DNA of 64,000 nt. Origin: a virus. Position numbers and translations under genes: made by a program. Positions 30,402 through 39,700 of this stretch are shown in pieces (the stretch's first letter is position 1; every line of letters starts with the position of its first letter). The DNA lies in IMG/VR virus record IMGVR_UViG_3300044716_000973, positions 1 through 64,000 of that record. One strand, written 5' to 3'. The notes beneath the pieces are model-generated. The model saw only the letters and a program-made list of their open reading frames with translations. It did not search any database and was not told the origin of the DNA.

Positions 30402-31231
30402 TGTCTAGATATTTTTCAAGATTCCCTCTTGTAGATTATAATGGTACTCCTGCCAAAAACATTTTGGCACGGGTTGACTTCAGTGAAGAGACAAAGAGAG
30501 ATATCTATTCTAACTTTGATTACGTTATTCAAGATGATTTGATTCGCCCAGACTTTCTTTCATATACGTATTATGATTCATCACAATATGACTGGATGAT
30601 CTATCTTTCTAATAATATTATAGATCCTTATCATGACTATTATTTGAGCACAGACGATTTCAAAAAATATATCATTGGAAAGTATGGCACCGTTGAATCG
30701 GCAAGAGAGAAGATTCTATTTTATAGAAACGATTGGACATCAGACGAAAGTGTGATTACAGAATCGATTTACAACTCTCTTGATCCCGCAATTAAGAAAT
30801 ATTGGAAACCAACGTTAAATGCAAACAACCAAATCTCTGGATACGAACGTGCAAAAGAAGATTGGGTTGTAAGTACAAATAAAATTTTGGAATTGGTTTT
30901 AACTGCTAATGTTACAGCATTTGATGTTGGAGATATTATATCTCAAACGGCTACGGGCGCTTATGCTACGATTGTTGCAAAAGACACTGTTAGAAACTCG
31001 GTTATTGTGCAACATGTTGAAGACGACTTTGAGGTAAATGTAAGCCAAGGTCTGTTAGAGGTAAATGTTCTTAAGGTGAATATTCCAAACACAGAAACTA
31101 GTTTCTGGAGTAAGGTAACTGCTTATGATGATGAGCAAGAAAAGAATGAACTAAAAAGATATGTAAATCTTATTAAGAAGTCTTATCTTCCAGAAGTAGA
31201 AAAACTGTTTGTAGAGTTACTTAACCCATGA
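30401..31231 (+). CDS. 53: Baseplate wedge protein gp53
   Basis: 276 aa (T4 gp53 is 196). MSRYFSRFPLVDYNGTPAKN then YYDSSQYDWMIYLSNNIIDP and YYLSTDDFKKYIIGKYGTVE is the gp53 signature. The extra length is a C-terminal insertion with a beta-rich segment (about 150-225, ELVLTANVTAFDVGDIISQT). gp53 binds completed wedges and enables hexamer closure in T4. Confidence 0.88.
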   Translation: MSRYFSRFPLVDYNGTPAKNILARVDFSEETKRDIYSNFDYVIQDDLIRPDFLSYTYYDSSQYDWMIYLSNNIIDPYHDYYLSTDDFKKYIIGKYGTVESAREKILFYRNDWTSDESVITESIYNSLDPAIKKYWKPTLNANNQISGYERAKEDWVVSTNKILELVLTANVTAFDVGDIISQTATGAYATIVAKDTVRNSVIVQHVEDDFEVNVSQGLLEVNVLKVNIPNTETSFWSKVTAYDDEQEKNELKRYVNLIKKSYLPEVEKLFVELLNP

Positions 31232-32505
31232 GTTCAAATGTAACGATGAGAGAGGGTAAGTTTAAACTTAGTACGTTTGAGCTTACTACACCAATTGATT
31301 GTAGAACTTTAAAACTGGCGCCATACTGTGCTAGAGCTGACATTTACGAAAGTGTCTTAGAACCAACTGTTGTTGCTGAATTTATTATTGTTGATAAAGT
31401 TGGTATGTTCAATCGCTTCAATTTTCTTGAACAGCGTATTAATATTGACTTTACCACATACGAAGACAATAAAAGCGCAAACGTAAAATATACACTATAT
31501 CCTATTGAAGTTGATCCGGCAGAAACACTACCAGACGATAAAGGGATTACATATAAAATTACGTGCGTTTCTCGTGAAGCAATTAAATCTACACAGATTA
31601 AAAACATTCCTTTGGTAAGAAAAAAGATCGAAAGTGAAACTATTATTAATGCTCTTTTGCAGCTAGTGGAAACTGATAAGAATTACTTCTTTGAAAAAAC
31701 CCTAGGTTTGCAGGCATGCAACTTCACTGAACTTACTCCATTCGAGGCGATCGATCAGATCAGACTTAAGTCAATGTCTGCTCAATATAGTGGTCACTGC
31801 TTCCTGTTTTATGAAAACAGTAAAGGGTATCATTTTAAAACCTTTGAAAGTTTGATTGATGAAGGAAAGAAGAAGATTGGTGATAAGTATTATACTCAAG
31901 TTGCTCTAGCAGATGTCTCGGTAACTGGTTCTCGTTGGAGAAACATCCTTGGATTAAAAGCGATCCAGACAGGTAATCAGAACGTTACCAGAATGCTTGG
32001 TGGTAAAGTTCTAATTAAAAGAAAGAATGTTATCACTGGTCAAATTGATCCGTACACCATTGACTCTTCGAAAATAGAGTTTGTTTCTTTGAATAAAGGT
32101 TCTATTAGCCAGAACCTAACGTCACAGAAAGAGCTTTCAAAGGACGAAGGCAGAATTGAAATCACGTATTTCGATCCATCTGTTGAAACAGCAGACCAAG
32201 CAGAAGCAAAAGTATTAAGACCATATTATCTTTCTTTTCTTTTTAATACGGTTGCTCATATTACAGTATATGGCGACACCACAGTTACAATTGGTGACGT
32301 AATTACATGCGATATTCCAGAGCATACTGGTCTTACTCTTGGTGAAGAAAGACCATACGTTGAAAGCAATGAAATTCTTGCCGGTAATTATTTGATAACT
32401 AAGTGCCGACATATTCTTTCTTTCAATGAAGGTGCTGAATATATGCAAGCACTCGAAATTGTAAAAGATGGTTACGGTGGTACTCCGCCTAGACCAACGA
32501 AATAG
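31228..32505 (+). CDS. 27: Baseplate hub protein gp27-like
   Basis: 425 aa (T4 gp27 is 391). Features: KFKLSTFELTTPIDCRTLKL, EPTVVAEFIIVDKVGMFNRF and ITYKITCVSREAIKSTQIKN, then FLFYENSKGYHFKTFESLID typical of the hub ring (T4 gp27/phage D family). It forms the trimeric ring that receives the gp5 spike, which is encoded next. Overlaps gp53 by four bases. Confidence 0.83.
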   Translation: MSSNVTMREGKFKLSTFELTTPIDCRTLKLAPYCARADIYESVLEPTVVAEFIIVDKVGMFNRFNFLEQRINIDFTTYEDNKSANVKYTLYPIEVDPAETLPDDKGITYKITCVSREAIKSTQIKNIPLVRKKIESETIINALLQLVETDKNYFFEKTLGLQACNFTELTPFEAIDQIRLKSMSAQYSGHCFLFYENSKGYHFKTFESLIDEGKKKIGDKYYTQVALADVSVTGSRWRNILGLKAIQTGNQNVTRMLGGKVLIKRKNVITGQIDPYTIDSSKIEFVSLNKGSISQNLTSQKELSKDEGRIEITYFDPSVETADQAEAKVLRPYYLSFLFNTVAHITVYGDTTVTIGDVITCDIPEHTGLTLGEERPYVESNEILAGNYLITKCRHILSFNEGAEYMQALEIVKDGYGGTPPRPTK

Positions 32506-32513
32506 GAGATATT

Positions 32514-33209
32514 ATGAATATTCAAAAGTGGTTTGAAGGCGAAATTGTTGATGTTGACGATCCAGAAAAGCTAGGTCGCGTCAAAGTAAGAGAAACGCTC
32601 GGTCATAGCAACAGAGTAGACCCAGAAGATCTCTTTTGGTCTCACGTTCTTATGCCACCAACAGGTGCAAATGCAAAAGGAACTGGTGTTTCTCCAGTCG
32701 GCTTAACAGAAGATTCTAAAGTAATTGGATTTAGAATTAATGAAACTCTTTCTTATGTAATAGGATCTGTTGCTTATGTTCCTAACGATGCAGATCATTC
32801 CGTTTCGAGACAGGCTCGTGGCGTTGGGCCTGTAAAGAAAGATTATATTGAAGAGCTCGGTGAAAAGAAGACCGAGTATGATGCAAAATATCCACACAAC
32901 AAAACAATTACTACATCCTCAGGACATGTACTCGAACTTGATGATACACCTAAGGCTGAACGTATCCATGTATACCATACATCTGGTTCGTACGTAGAGA
33001 TCTTTCCAGATGGATCGATCATTACTAAATCTATGGAAGATTCTGTAAGTGTAACTATGAAAGATCACGCTATCAGTGTTGTAAAGGGTGATCTTCAGAT
33101 TGTTGCCAATGAAGGTATGATTGAAATTACGTCTGATAAAGACATCAATCTTGTTTCAAAGTCTGGAGTAGTAAACATCCGAGGTGCCGTAATTGGGCTG
33201 AATGGATAA
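32514..33209 (+). CDS. 5: Central spike protein gp5-like, OB-fold plus beta-helix, no lysozyme domain
   Basis: 231 aa, less than half of T4 gp5 (575 aa). Residues 1-85 are the OB-fold (WFEGEIVDVDDPEKLGRVKV, DLFWSHVLMPPTGANAKG). From about 135 to the end there is a VgrG-like beta-helix with short repeats (SGSYVEIFPDGSIITKSMED, VVKGDLQIVANEGM, DINLVSKSGVVNI). The lysozyme domain found between these in T4 is absent. It forms the membrane-puncturing needle. ATG follows GGAGAT. Confidence 0.87.
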   Translation: MNIQKWFEGEIVDVDDPEKLGRVKVRETLGHSNRVDPEDLFWSHVLMPPTGANAKGTGVSPVGLTEDSKVIGFRINETLSYVIGSVAYVPNDADHSVSRQARGVGPVKKDYIEELGEKKTEYDAKYPHNKTITTSSGHVLELDDTPKAERIHVYHTSGSYVEIFPDGSIITKSMEDSVSVTMKDHAISVVKGDLQIVANEGMIEITSDKDINLVSKSGVVNIRGAVIGLNG

Positions 33210-34480
33210 TGACAATTGTTGTTGATCTGCCAAAGATTCCAAAGTTACAATGCTCACCCGATGGTAAATTGAGCCAGAAAGACTTAGATGCTTATTTTAA
33301 AAACATTGGTAGAACCATAGGTCGACTTGAATTATCTGTTGTTGGCTTAGATTTAGATGATGAATGTTCATTAGCAGTTATTGCTGCTATTGTTGCAATT
33401 GATGCTGCAACAAAGCCACTTGAAGAGATAACAACAACACCATTAGATAAGTTGAAATCAAAAGAACTTGAGTTTCGTTATCGAGCTCGTGAACTTGGTA
33501 AAGACATTGAAGAATACTTTCAAAAGAAAGTTACTGAAATATTACTTGATCTAATTGAATTGTTAGGAATACCGAATCCATTTGAAGTGCCAATTCCATT
33601 TCTTGGTACAGCAACACTCTTAGATGATAAAGGTAATCCATACAAATACGATCCAGTGATTGTGGATTTGTTTACAAAAGAAGGCCAAAGAAAAGTAAAG
33701 CTTGCTGCCAAGGAAGACATTGAAAAAGTAAACAAGTTCCTTGGTATCGAATCGACATATAATGGTGATCTAGGAATCAAATCACCAGACCTTGAAGCTG
33801 AAGAAACTTGGCACAAAATAAAGAATTGGTTCAACAATCTTATTAATGACTTTATTGGATCTGTAGCTAATGCAATTGCAAAAGCAGTGAAAGCCATTCC
33901 AATCATTGGTAAGCCAATTTATGATTTGATTACAGCTGCAACAGATCCTACTATTACTGTTGAACAGGCTTTCGATAAACTGGTTGCTGAATACAAAGCC
34001 AAGATTAAGAAAGCCAAAGAAGATGTTTTGTCAGGTAAAGCAGTTGAAGACCTCGGCCAAAAAATCTTAGATGAAGCTATCGAAAAGATTCTAGGAATTC
34101 AAATTCCTCTTATTGGCACCGTAGGTGATCTAATAGATGTCAATCCTGATGATCGTGATATTGTGATTAAAGAAGGTATTTTTCATGAGATTGAAGATAA
34201 GGTAAAAGAACTGATTGCTAAGGCTCGTAGATTCTTCAAGGGTGGATTGATCGTTAAGATTAATGATATTATTGCAAAGGCACCTGGTTATATCCTACAG
34301 CAGTTTCCTATTGTTGGTAAGATCTTCAAGATTATTAAAAGAGTTGCTGACATTCTTTCGGGCAAGAATCCTTTGACAGAATGTGAAGTACTCAATATAC
34401 TCTTACCACCAATCTTTAGCTTTGGCAGTTTAATTGAGAACTTGCTTCCAAAGTGCGTAGAAGTCAGATACTTAGAATAA
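33209..34480 (+). CDS. Uncharacterised helical baseplate-region protein (423 aa)
   Basis: It overlaps gp5 by one base, so it is made with the spike. Predicted to be mostly alpha-helical with amphipathic segments (KVTEILLDLIELLGI, SVANAIAKAVKAIPIIGKPI, AGYILQQ-like KAPGYILQQFPIVGKIFKII) and several Pro-Ile-Gly loops; it has few cysteines and no clear membrane span. No family is recognised. Position between gp5 and gp25 suggests a hub or tail-tip component or a protein ejected with the spike. Confidence 0.72.
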   Translation: MTIVVDLPKIPKLQCSPDGKLSQKDLDAYFKNIGRTIGRLELSVVGLDLDDECSLAVIAAIVAIDAATKPLEEITTTPLDKLKSKELEFRYRARELGKDIEEYFQKKVTEILLDLIELLGIPNPFEVPIPFLGTATLLDDKGNPYKYDPVIVDLFTKEGQRKVKLAAKEDIEKVNKFLGIESTYNGDLGIKSPDLEAEETWHKIKNWFNNLINDFIGSVANAIAKAVKAIPIIGKPIYDLITAATDPTITVEQAFDKLVAEYKAKIKKAKEDVLSGKAVEDLGQKILDEAIEKILGIQIPLIGTVGDLIDVNPDDRDIVIKEGIFHEIEDKVKELIAKARRFFKGGLIVKINDIIAKAPGYILQQFPIVGKIFKIIKRVADILSGKNPLTECEVLNILLPPIFSFGSLIENLLPKCVEVRYLE

Positions 34481-34483
34481 ATA
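34476..34483 (+). promoter_or_regulatory. Possible late promoter box AATAAATA before gp25
   Basis: AATAAATA, one mismatch to TATAAATA, starts 26 bases before the gp25 ATG; AAGAGA (34490-34495) can serve as the ribosome-binding site. One of the few breaks between tail genes. Confidence 0.5.
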
Positions 34484-34501
34484 AAACTAAAAGAGAAATA
34501 G

Positions 34502-34939
34502 ATGGTAGATACTGCACGTATTGATAGAATTACACGCACAGATAAAGCTTCTGACAAGAAGCCGTATTATAGTGACTTCTATACAAACTTTAACGCGCAT
34601 CCACAAAACAAGCGTTTGGTAAAGTATACTAATGAAAACTCTGTAAAGAGATCTGTACGTAATTTGATTCTTACAGAGCCAGGAGAAAGACTTTTTCAAC
34701 CGGAAATCGGATGCAAAATCAGACGTTTACTCTTTGAAAACATGTCTGACATTACTGCAATTCAATTAAAAAATGCTATTGAAGAAACAATATCATTATA
34801 TGAAAAGCGTGCAAGAGTAATCACTGTCGAAGTTGTTCCAAACGAAGACCTTTATAACTACGACGTATACATTATTTTTGAAGTAATAAATAGTATTACT
34901 CCTGTTGCCCTCAACATAACTTTAGACAGAGCACGATAA
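34502..34939 (+). CDS. 25: Baseplate wedge protein gp25
   Basis: 145 aa, the typical size (T4 gp25 132). Family signature NENSVKRSVRNLILTEPGER followed by LFQPEIGCKIRRLLFE and ending VYIIFEVINSITPVAL, matching the gp25/GPW lysozyme-like fold of wedge proteins. In T4 it joins gp53 and gp6 and anchors the sheath. Confidence 0.93.
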   Translation: MVDTARIDRITRTDKASDKKPYYSDFYTNFNAHPQNKRLVKYTNENSVKRSVRNLILTEPGERLFQPEIGCKIRRLLFENMSDITAIQLKNAIEETISLYEKRARVITVEVVPNEDLYNYDVYIIFEVINSITPVALNITLDRAR

Positions 34940-36735
34940 TGGCTGCCAATTCAAGTATTACTTTATCACAACTTGATTTTAACGAGTATAAAAACTCGCT
35001 CAAAATGTATCTTACTGAACAAGATGAGTTCAAGGATTATGATTTTGAGGGTAGTAACTTATCCGTTCTGCTCGATGTTCTTGCCTATAATACCTACCAA
35101 AACGCATTCTATCTGAATATGATTGGTAGTGAAATGTTCTTAGACTCTGCTAGGTTACGTGATAGCGTAGTTTCGCACGCCAAAGAATTAAATTATCTTC
35201 CAAGATCGTTTACATCTGCAATTGCTAAAATTCAATTGAAAATTACTCCAACAGATTCAAACAAAAACTCGATTGTTATTCCAAAGGGTACTGCGTTTAT
35301 TTCTCGTGTTGATGATTTCACTTATACGTTCAGCACAAGCGAAAACGTAGTTATTACAAATAAAGTAAATGGTTCTTTCCAAAGTGATACTATCACGATT
35401 TATGAAGGCAACTACCTGAGTGATACTTCAGTTATTAATTACAGCAGCCCGCTCATCTATAGAATTAGTAATAGAAACGTAGATATTTCAAGTGTTACAG
35501 TAACTATACTTGAAGACAATGGTTCAGTCACTCAGGAATATACAAGAGCAACTTCGCTATTTGGACACGATGAAAACTCAAAAGTCTTTTTCTTGCAACC
35601 AGCCATTGGTGACTCTTATGAAGTAGTATTTGGAGATGGTGTTGTTGGTCGTAAACCAAAAAACAATTCAATTGTAATTATTGAATACCGAGTATCAAAT
35701 GGTGAGCTTCCAAACGGTGCATTTAGATTTATCAATGCAGCACGTATTGACAGTGAATCAGATATTATTATTACAACAGTTAGTGCTGCAGCCGATGGTG
35801 CAGTTGCTGAAGATTTGAACTCAATTAAGTTTAATGCTCCAAGAGCTTTTACAACTCAAGAACGTGCAGTCACGGCTGAAGATTATGAGAATCTATTGAA
35901 GGCCAACTATCCAGAGATTAATGCTGTCATAGCATACGGTGGTGAGGATGCAACTCCTCCACAATATGGTCGTATCTTTGTTTCCGTTGATCTGACAGAT
36001 GTTGATGGTCTACCAAAGATTAAGGAAGACGAATATAAGAGATTCCTTCGTTCACGCTCTTCGGTTGCAATGGAACCACTCTTCATTACTCCAGATTATA
36101 CCTATCTTAAAATTGATAGTACTGTTCGTTATAACATCAACAGAACAGGTCTAAATCCTGAAGATCTTCGTACTTATGCAATTGATGCTATTCTAAACTA
36201 TGCATCAACAAATCTAAATAGCTTTGCCAAAACATTTAGATACTCTAAGCTTGTTCAAGCAATTGATGCAACAGACGCCAGCATTATTAGTAATGAAACA
36301 GATATCAATCTAGTAAAATATCTTACTCCACAAATCGGTACTGCTTTAAACTTAACAATAGATTTTAAGTGTCCGCTAACTCATGAAATTCCTCTATTAG
36401 GTGATGAGCATCCTATTATTGACGTACATGGTGTAACATCAACCGCGTTTACATATAATGGAATTCAAAACTGTGTTCTAGAAGATAACGGTGATGGCAT
36501 TATGAGAATTGTAACTCCTACTGGAGCAAACCATAAGAAGATTATCGATATTGGAACTGTTGATTACGACACAGGCGTTGTCAGACTGAATAACTTTAAT
36601 ATTCAAAACTATGTAGGTACATCACTGAAGATCTATGCTGAGCCAAGATCACGCGATATTACTGCCATCCAGAATGTGATATTAAATATCATTGAATCAG
36701 ACGTGAACATCACAATCGAACAGATCAGAGAATAA
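34939..36735 (+). CDS. 6: Baseplate wedge protein gp6 (baseplate J-like)
   Basis: 598 aa (T4 gp6 is 660). DVLAYNTYQNAFYLNMIGSE then SARLRDSVVSHAKELNYLPR is the standard gp6 start. RAVTAEDYENLLKANYPEIN and GRIFVSVDLTDVDGLPKIKE belong to the baseplate_J region. gp6 forms the continuous ring of the inner baseplate. Overlaps gp25 and the next gene by one base. Confidence 0.93.
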   Translation: MAANSSITLSQLDFNEYKNSLKMYLTEQDEFKDYDFEGSNLSVLLDVLAYNTYQNAFYLNMIGSEMFLDSARLRDSVVSHAKELNYLPRSFTSAIAKIQLKITPTDSNKNSIVIPKGTAFISRVDDFTYTFSTSENVVITNKVNGSFQSDTITIYEGNYLSDTSVINYSSPLIYRISNRNVDISSVTVTILEDNGSVTQEYTRATSLFGHDENSKVFFLQPAIGDSYEVVFGDGVVGRKPKNNSIVIIEYRVSNGELPNGAFRFINAARIDSESDIIITTVSAAADGAVAEDLNSIKFNAPRAFTTQERAVTAEDYENLLKANYPEINAVIAYGGEDATPPQYGRIFVSVDLTDVDGLPKIKEDEYKRFLRSRSSVAMEPLFITPDYTYLKIDSTVRYNINRTGLNPEDLRTYAIDAILNYASTNLNSFAKTFRYSKLVQAIDATDASIISNETDINLVKYLTPQIGTALNLTIDFKCPLTHEIPLLGDEHPIIDVHGVTSTAFTYNGIQNCVLEDNGDGIMRIVTPTGANHKKIIDIGTVDYDTGVVRLNNFNIQNYVGTSLKIYAEPRSRDITAIQNVILNIIESDVNITIEQIRE

Positions 36736-39700
36736 TGAAGAAAATAGAAGCAATAATTTCTCCATTTGTTGAGAACCAGTTTCCTTCTTTCTATCAGGAA
36801 GAGGGTCCACAGTTCATTGCTTTTGCCAAAGCATATTTTGAGTGGATGGAGAACAGCGGTTCTTATACGGCGGCCAACGGTGATATTGTAACCCCTTATA
36901 TTGATTCATCTGCAAACATTAGCTATACATCTAATAGCTCAAATAAAGCAATAGGTCCTGCTGCTCTTTACCAAGCACGTAAACTTCCAGACTATCGTGA
37001 TATTGATACAACTGTAGATGAGTTTATTCTACAGTTCAAAGAAAAGTATCTGAAGAACATTCAGTTTGATACTGCCACAAACAAAGAACTTCTAATTAAG
37101 AACTCGCTCGACCTGTATCGTTCAAAGGGTACTGAGCGTTCTATTGACTTGTTCTTCAAATTGGTATATGGTACAGCTGCTGAAGTACGTTATCCAGCTG
37201 ATAACATTCTTCGTGTTTCTGATGGTATTTGGGAAAGACCAGAATATCTAGAAGTTACACACAAGCGCTTTAACGTTGACTATGTCGGTAAGCAAATCAT
37301 TGGTGCTATTTCTGGTGCCAAAGCATTCGTAGAAAAGTTCATTCGTCGTCGTACCTCGGTTGGATACGTAGATATTCTTTATATCTCTGGACGCCAAGGC
37401 GAGTTTACCAATGGTGAATTGCTTGGTCTAAATGTCAATAACAATCCAGTTTATGACAGAACAAAGAGAGCTAAGCTCATTGGTTCTGTTAAGCGTGTAA
37501 TTCTACAAGATCGTAGCCGCGATTTTAAAGTTGGTGATATTGTTACATTCACCGGAACTTCAAACGGTCTCGGTGGTTTAGCTCGAGTTGAGTCTGTCAG
37601 TGAAGCAACTGGTATCGTAGACTTTATCTTTATCGATGGTGGATATGGATACACACTCAATTCAGAATCAATTATCTCTGAAAAAGTAATCACACTTGAT
37701 AGCGTTGTAGTAAATACAAACAGCGACCAATACTTCCGTCTGTTCGAACAGGCAGTTGAACCAATTGTGAATGCCACGTTTACAGGTGCGACTGCAAATC
37801 TAACGATTGGCCAAACACTATCTCGTTACGCATCAAATGGCCAAGTGTCCGGTTCTGGTAAGATTGTCGATATAGATCAGACCGGTTCAAATGGCACGAT
37901 TATGATTTCACACGTCAATGGCGTGTTTACAAATACAGCAACATACTTTACACCCGGCAATGTCATTTCATTCCATGCCAACACCGTTGAAGATAGAACA
38001 ATTGGTGGTAAGGTAATGGGTATACCACAAGTGTACACATTAACTTTAAGAAATCAAAATGGTACGCTTGCTGTAAATCAATCTGTTCTATATAAAAATA
38101 CATCTGCTATTGTAGGCAGAGGAACTATTCAGAGTATTACTGCAGATGGTACTGGTAATACCGTTGTAATCAATAATACGCGCGGAGCATTTCCAATTGG
38201 AGAAAGATTAGAAGTATCTACGGATTCTTCTATCTCTGCTAATGTGACTGCAGTAAGTCTTACTGTTGGTGTATATGATATTAGAAAGTTCATTAGTACA
38301 CTAAAATATTCTACAGCGAATAATAGTGAACTTTTACATAGCAATAGAATCTATCGCTATGACAGTGCCGGAAAGAAGATCGCTGAGGGTCTTCTTCTTA
38401 CTGTCTCTCATGATGCTGGTACTTCATCTGGTAATCTTACCTTTGTTCCAATCAAAGGTTACTTTACTGAAACTGATACATTCTATACTGGTGCAAACAC
38501 AGGTCGTGCTACTGTTGTTACATACACAGTAGCAAATGCCGGTGGTGACTATATTGCTTCTGAGCATGCAAGACTCTTTACACAAACAACTAACACCACA
38601 GCGATTCCACTTACAACAAGTTTTGGTTCCGGTGCACAGTTTAATGTTGGAACTCTTGGTGATACAGAAGACATCTTCATTGGTACAGATCTGATCTCTG
38701 CAAATGGTGTAGGAACACTTGATTACGATCGTGTAACTCTAACAGTCGGATCAAGTTCTGCGTTTGCTGTTGGTGATCGTGTTTATCAAGAAGTAAACAA
38801 AATTGCATTTAATGCAAGTAGCTCTGTAAATGCTACAACTGGAAAAATTACTCTTCCAAGTGCTAGCACACTATTCAACATTGGCGATATTGTACGATAT
38901 CAAGTTGCTGCTGGAAATACTGCACTAAACGGTTTGTATAATGGTGATTACTACTATGTTGCAGCTACTACGGCAACAGACGTAATTCTTTCTCATCCAT
39001 ATCGTAAGTTTGACCAAATCAATTCCACAAACTTCTCTACATTTGCTAATAACAAAGTGGATGAAGCGGGACATTACTTATATAAGTTAGCACATGGAAC
39101 TGTTTTTGAAAAATCAACAGGCGTATTAAGAACTAAAGATAACCACAATTACTTTTCTGTTACTGGCGGAACTGCAGATGTAAGCACACCTGCAAATAGT
39201 AATATTATTAAGTACGGTGCAACATCCACAAATACTACTATTGATACTGTAGCAGTTTACACTACACTTAATCAAGCAAATCAAGTATATTCTGCTTTAC
39301 CAATTGCCGGTGCTGCATTCGGATTTCCAAAGAATCCTCAAGGTGATTCTAAGAATAAGATCTTTACATGTCTGACGTTTGATAAATTCACACTCGGTTC
39401 TATTGGAGCACTTTCAGGCATCGACCCTGGAGCTGGTTACAATGTCGATCCGTATGTTCTTGCTTATCAACCATATATTTCAGCATTTGGTCGTAGAGAT
39501 TTTATTATTAATATTTCCGGTGCAACTGGTGTATATGCAGTTGGAGAAAGAGTAAATCAAACTCTTGCAGATTTAAGGTACTACGATCTAAAAGTAGATA
39601 ATGGTGCTTACAGTGATACGTTTGATGAAAAGGTTGTAACAGTAAATGTTGACGACGAAATCCAGAGTGGAAATGATTTCATTCTGTATGTTTCAAATTC

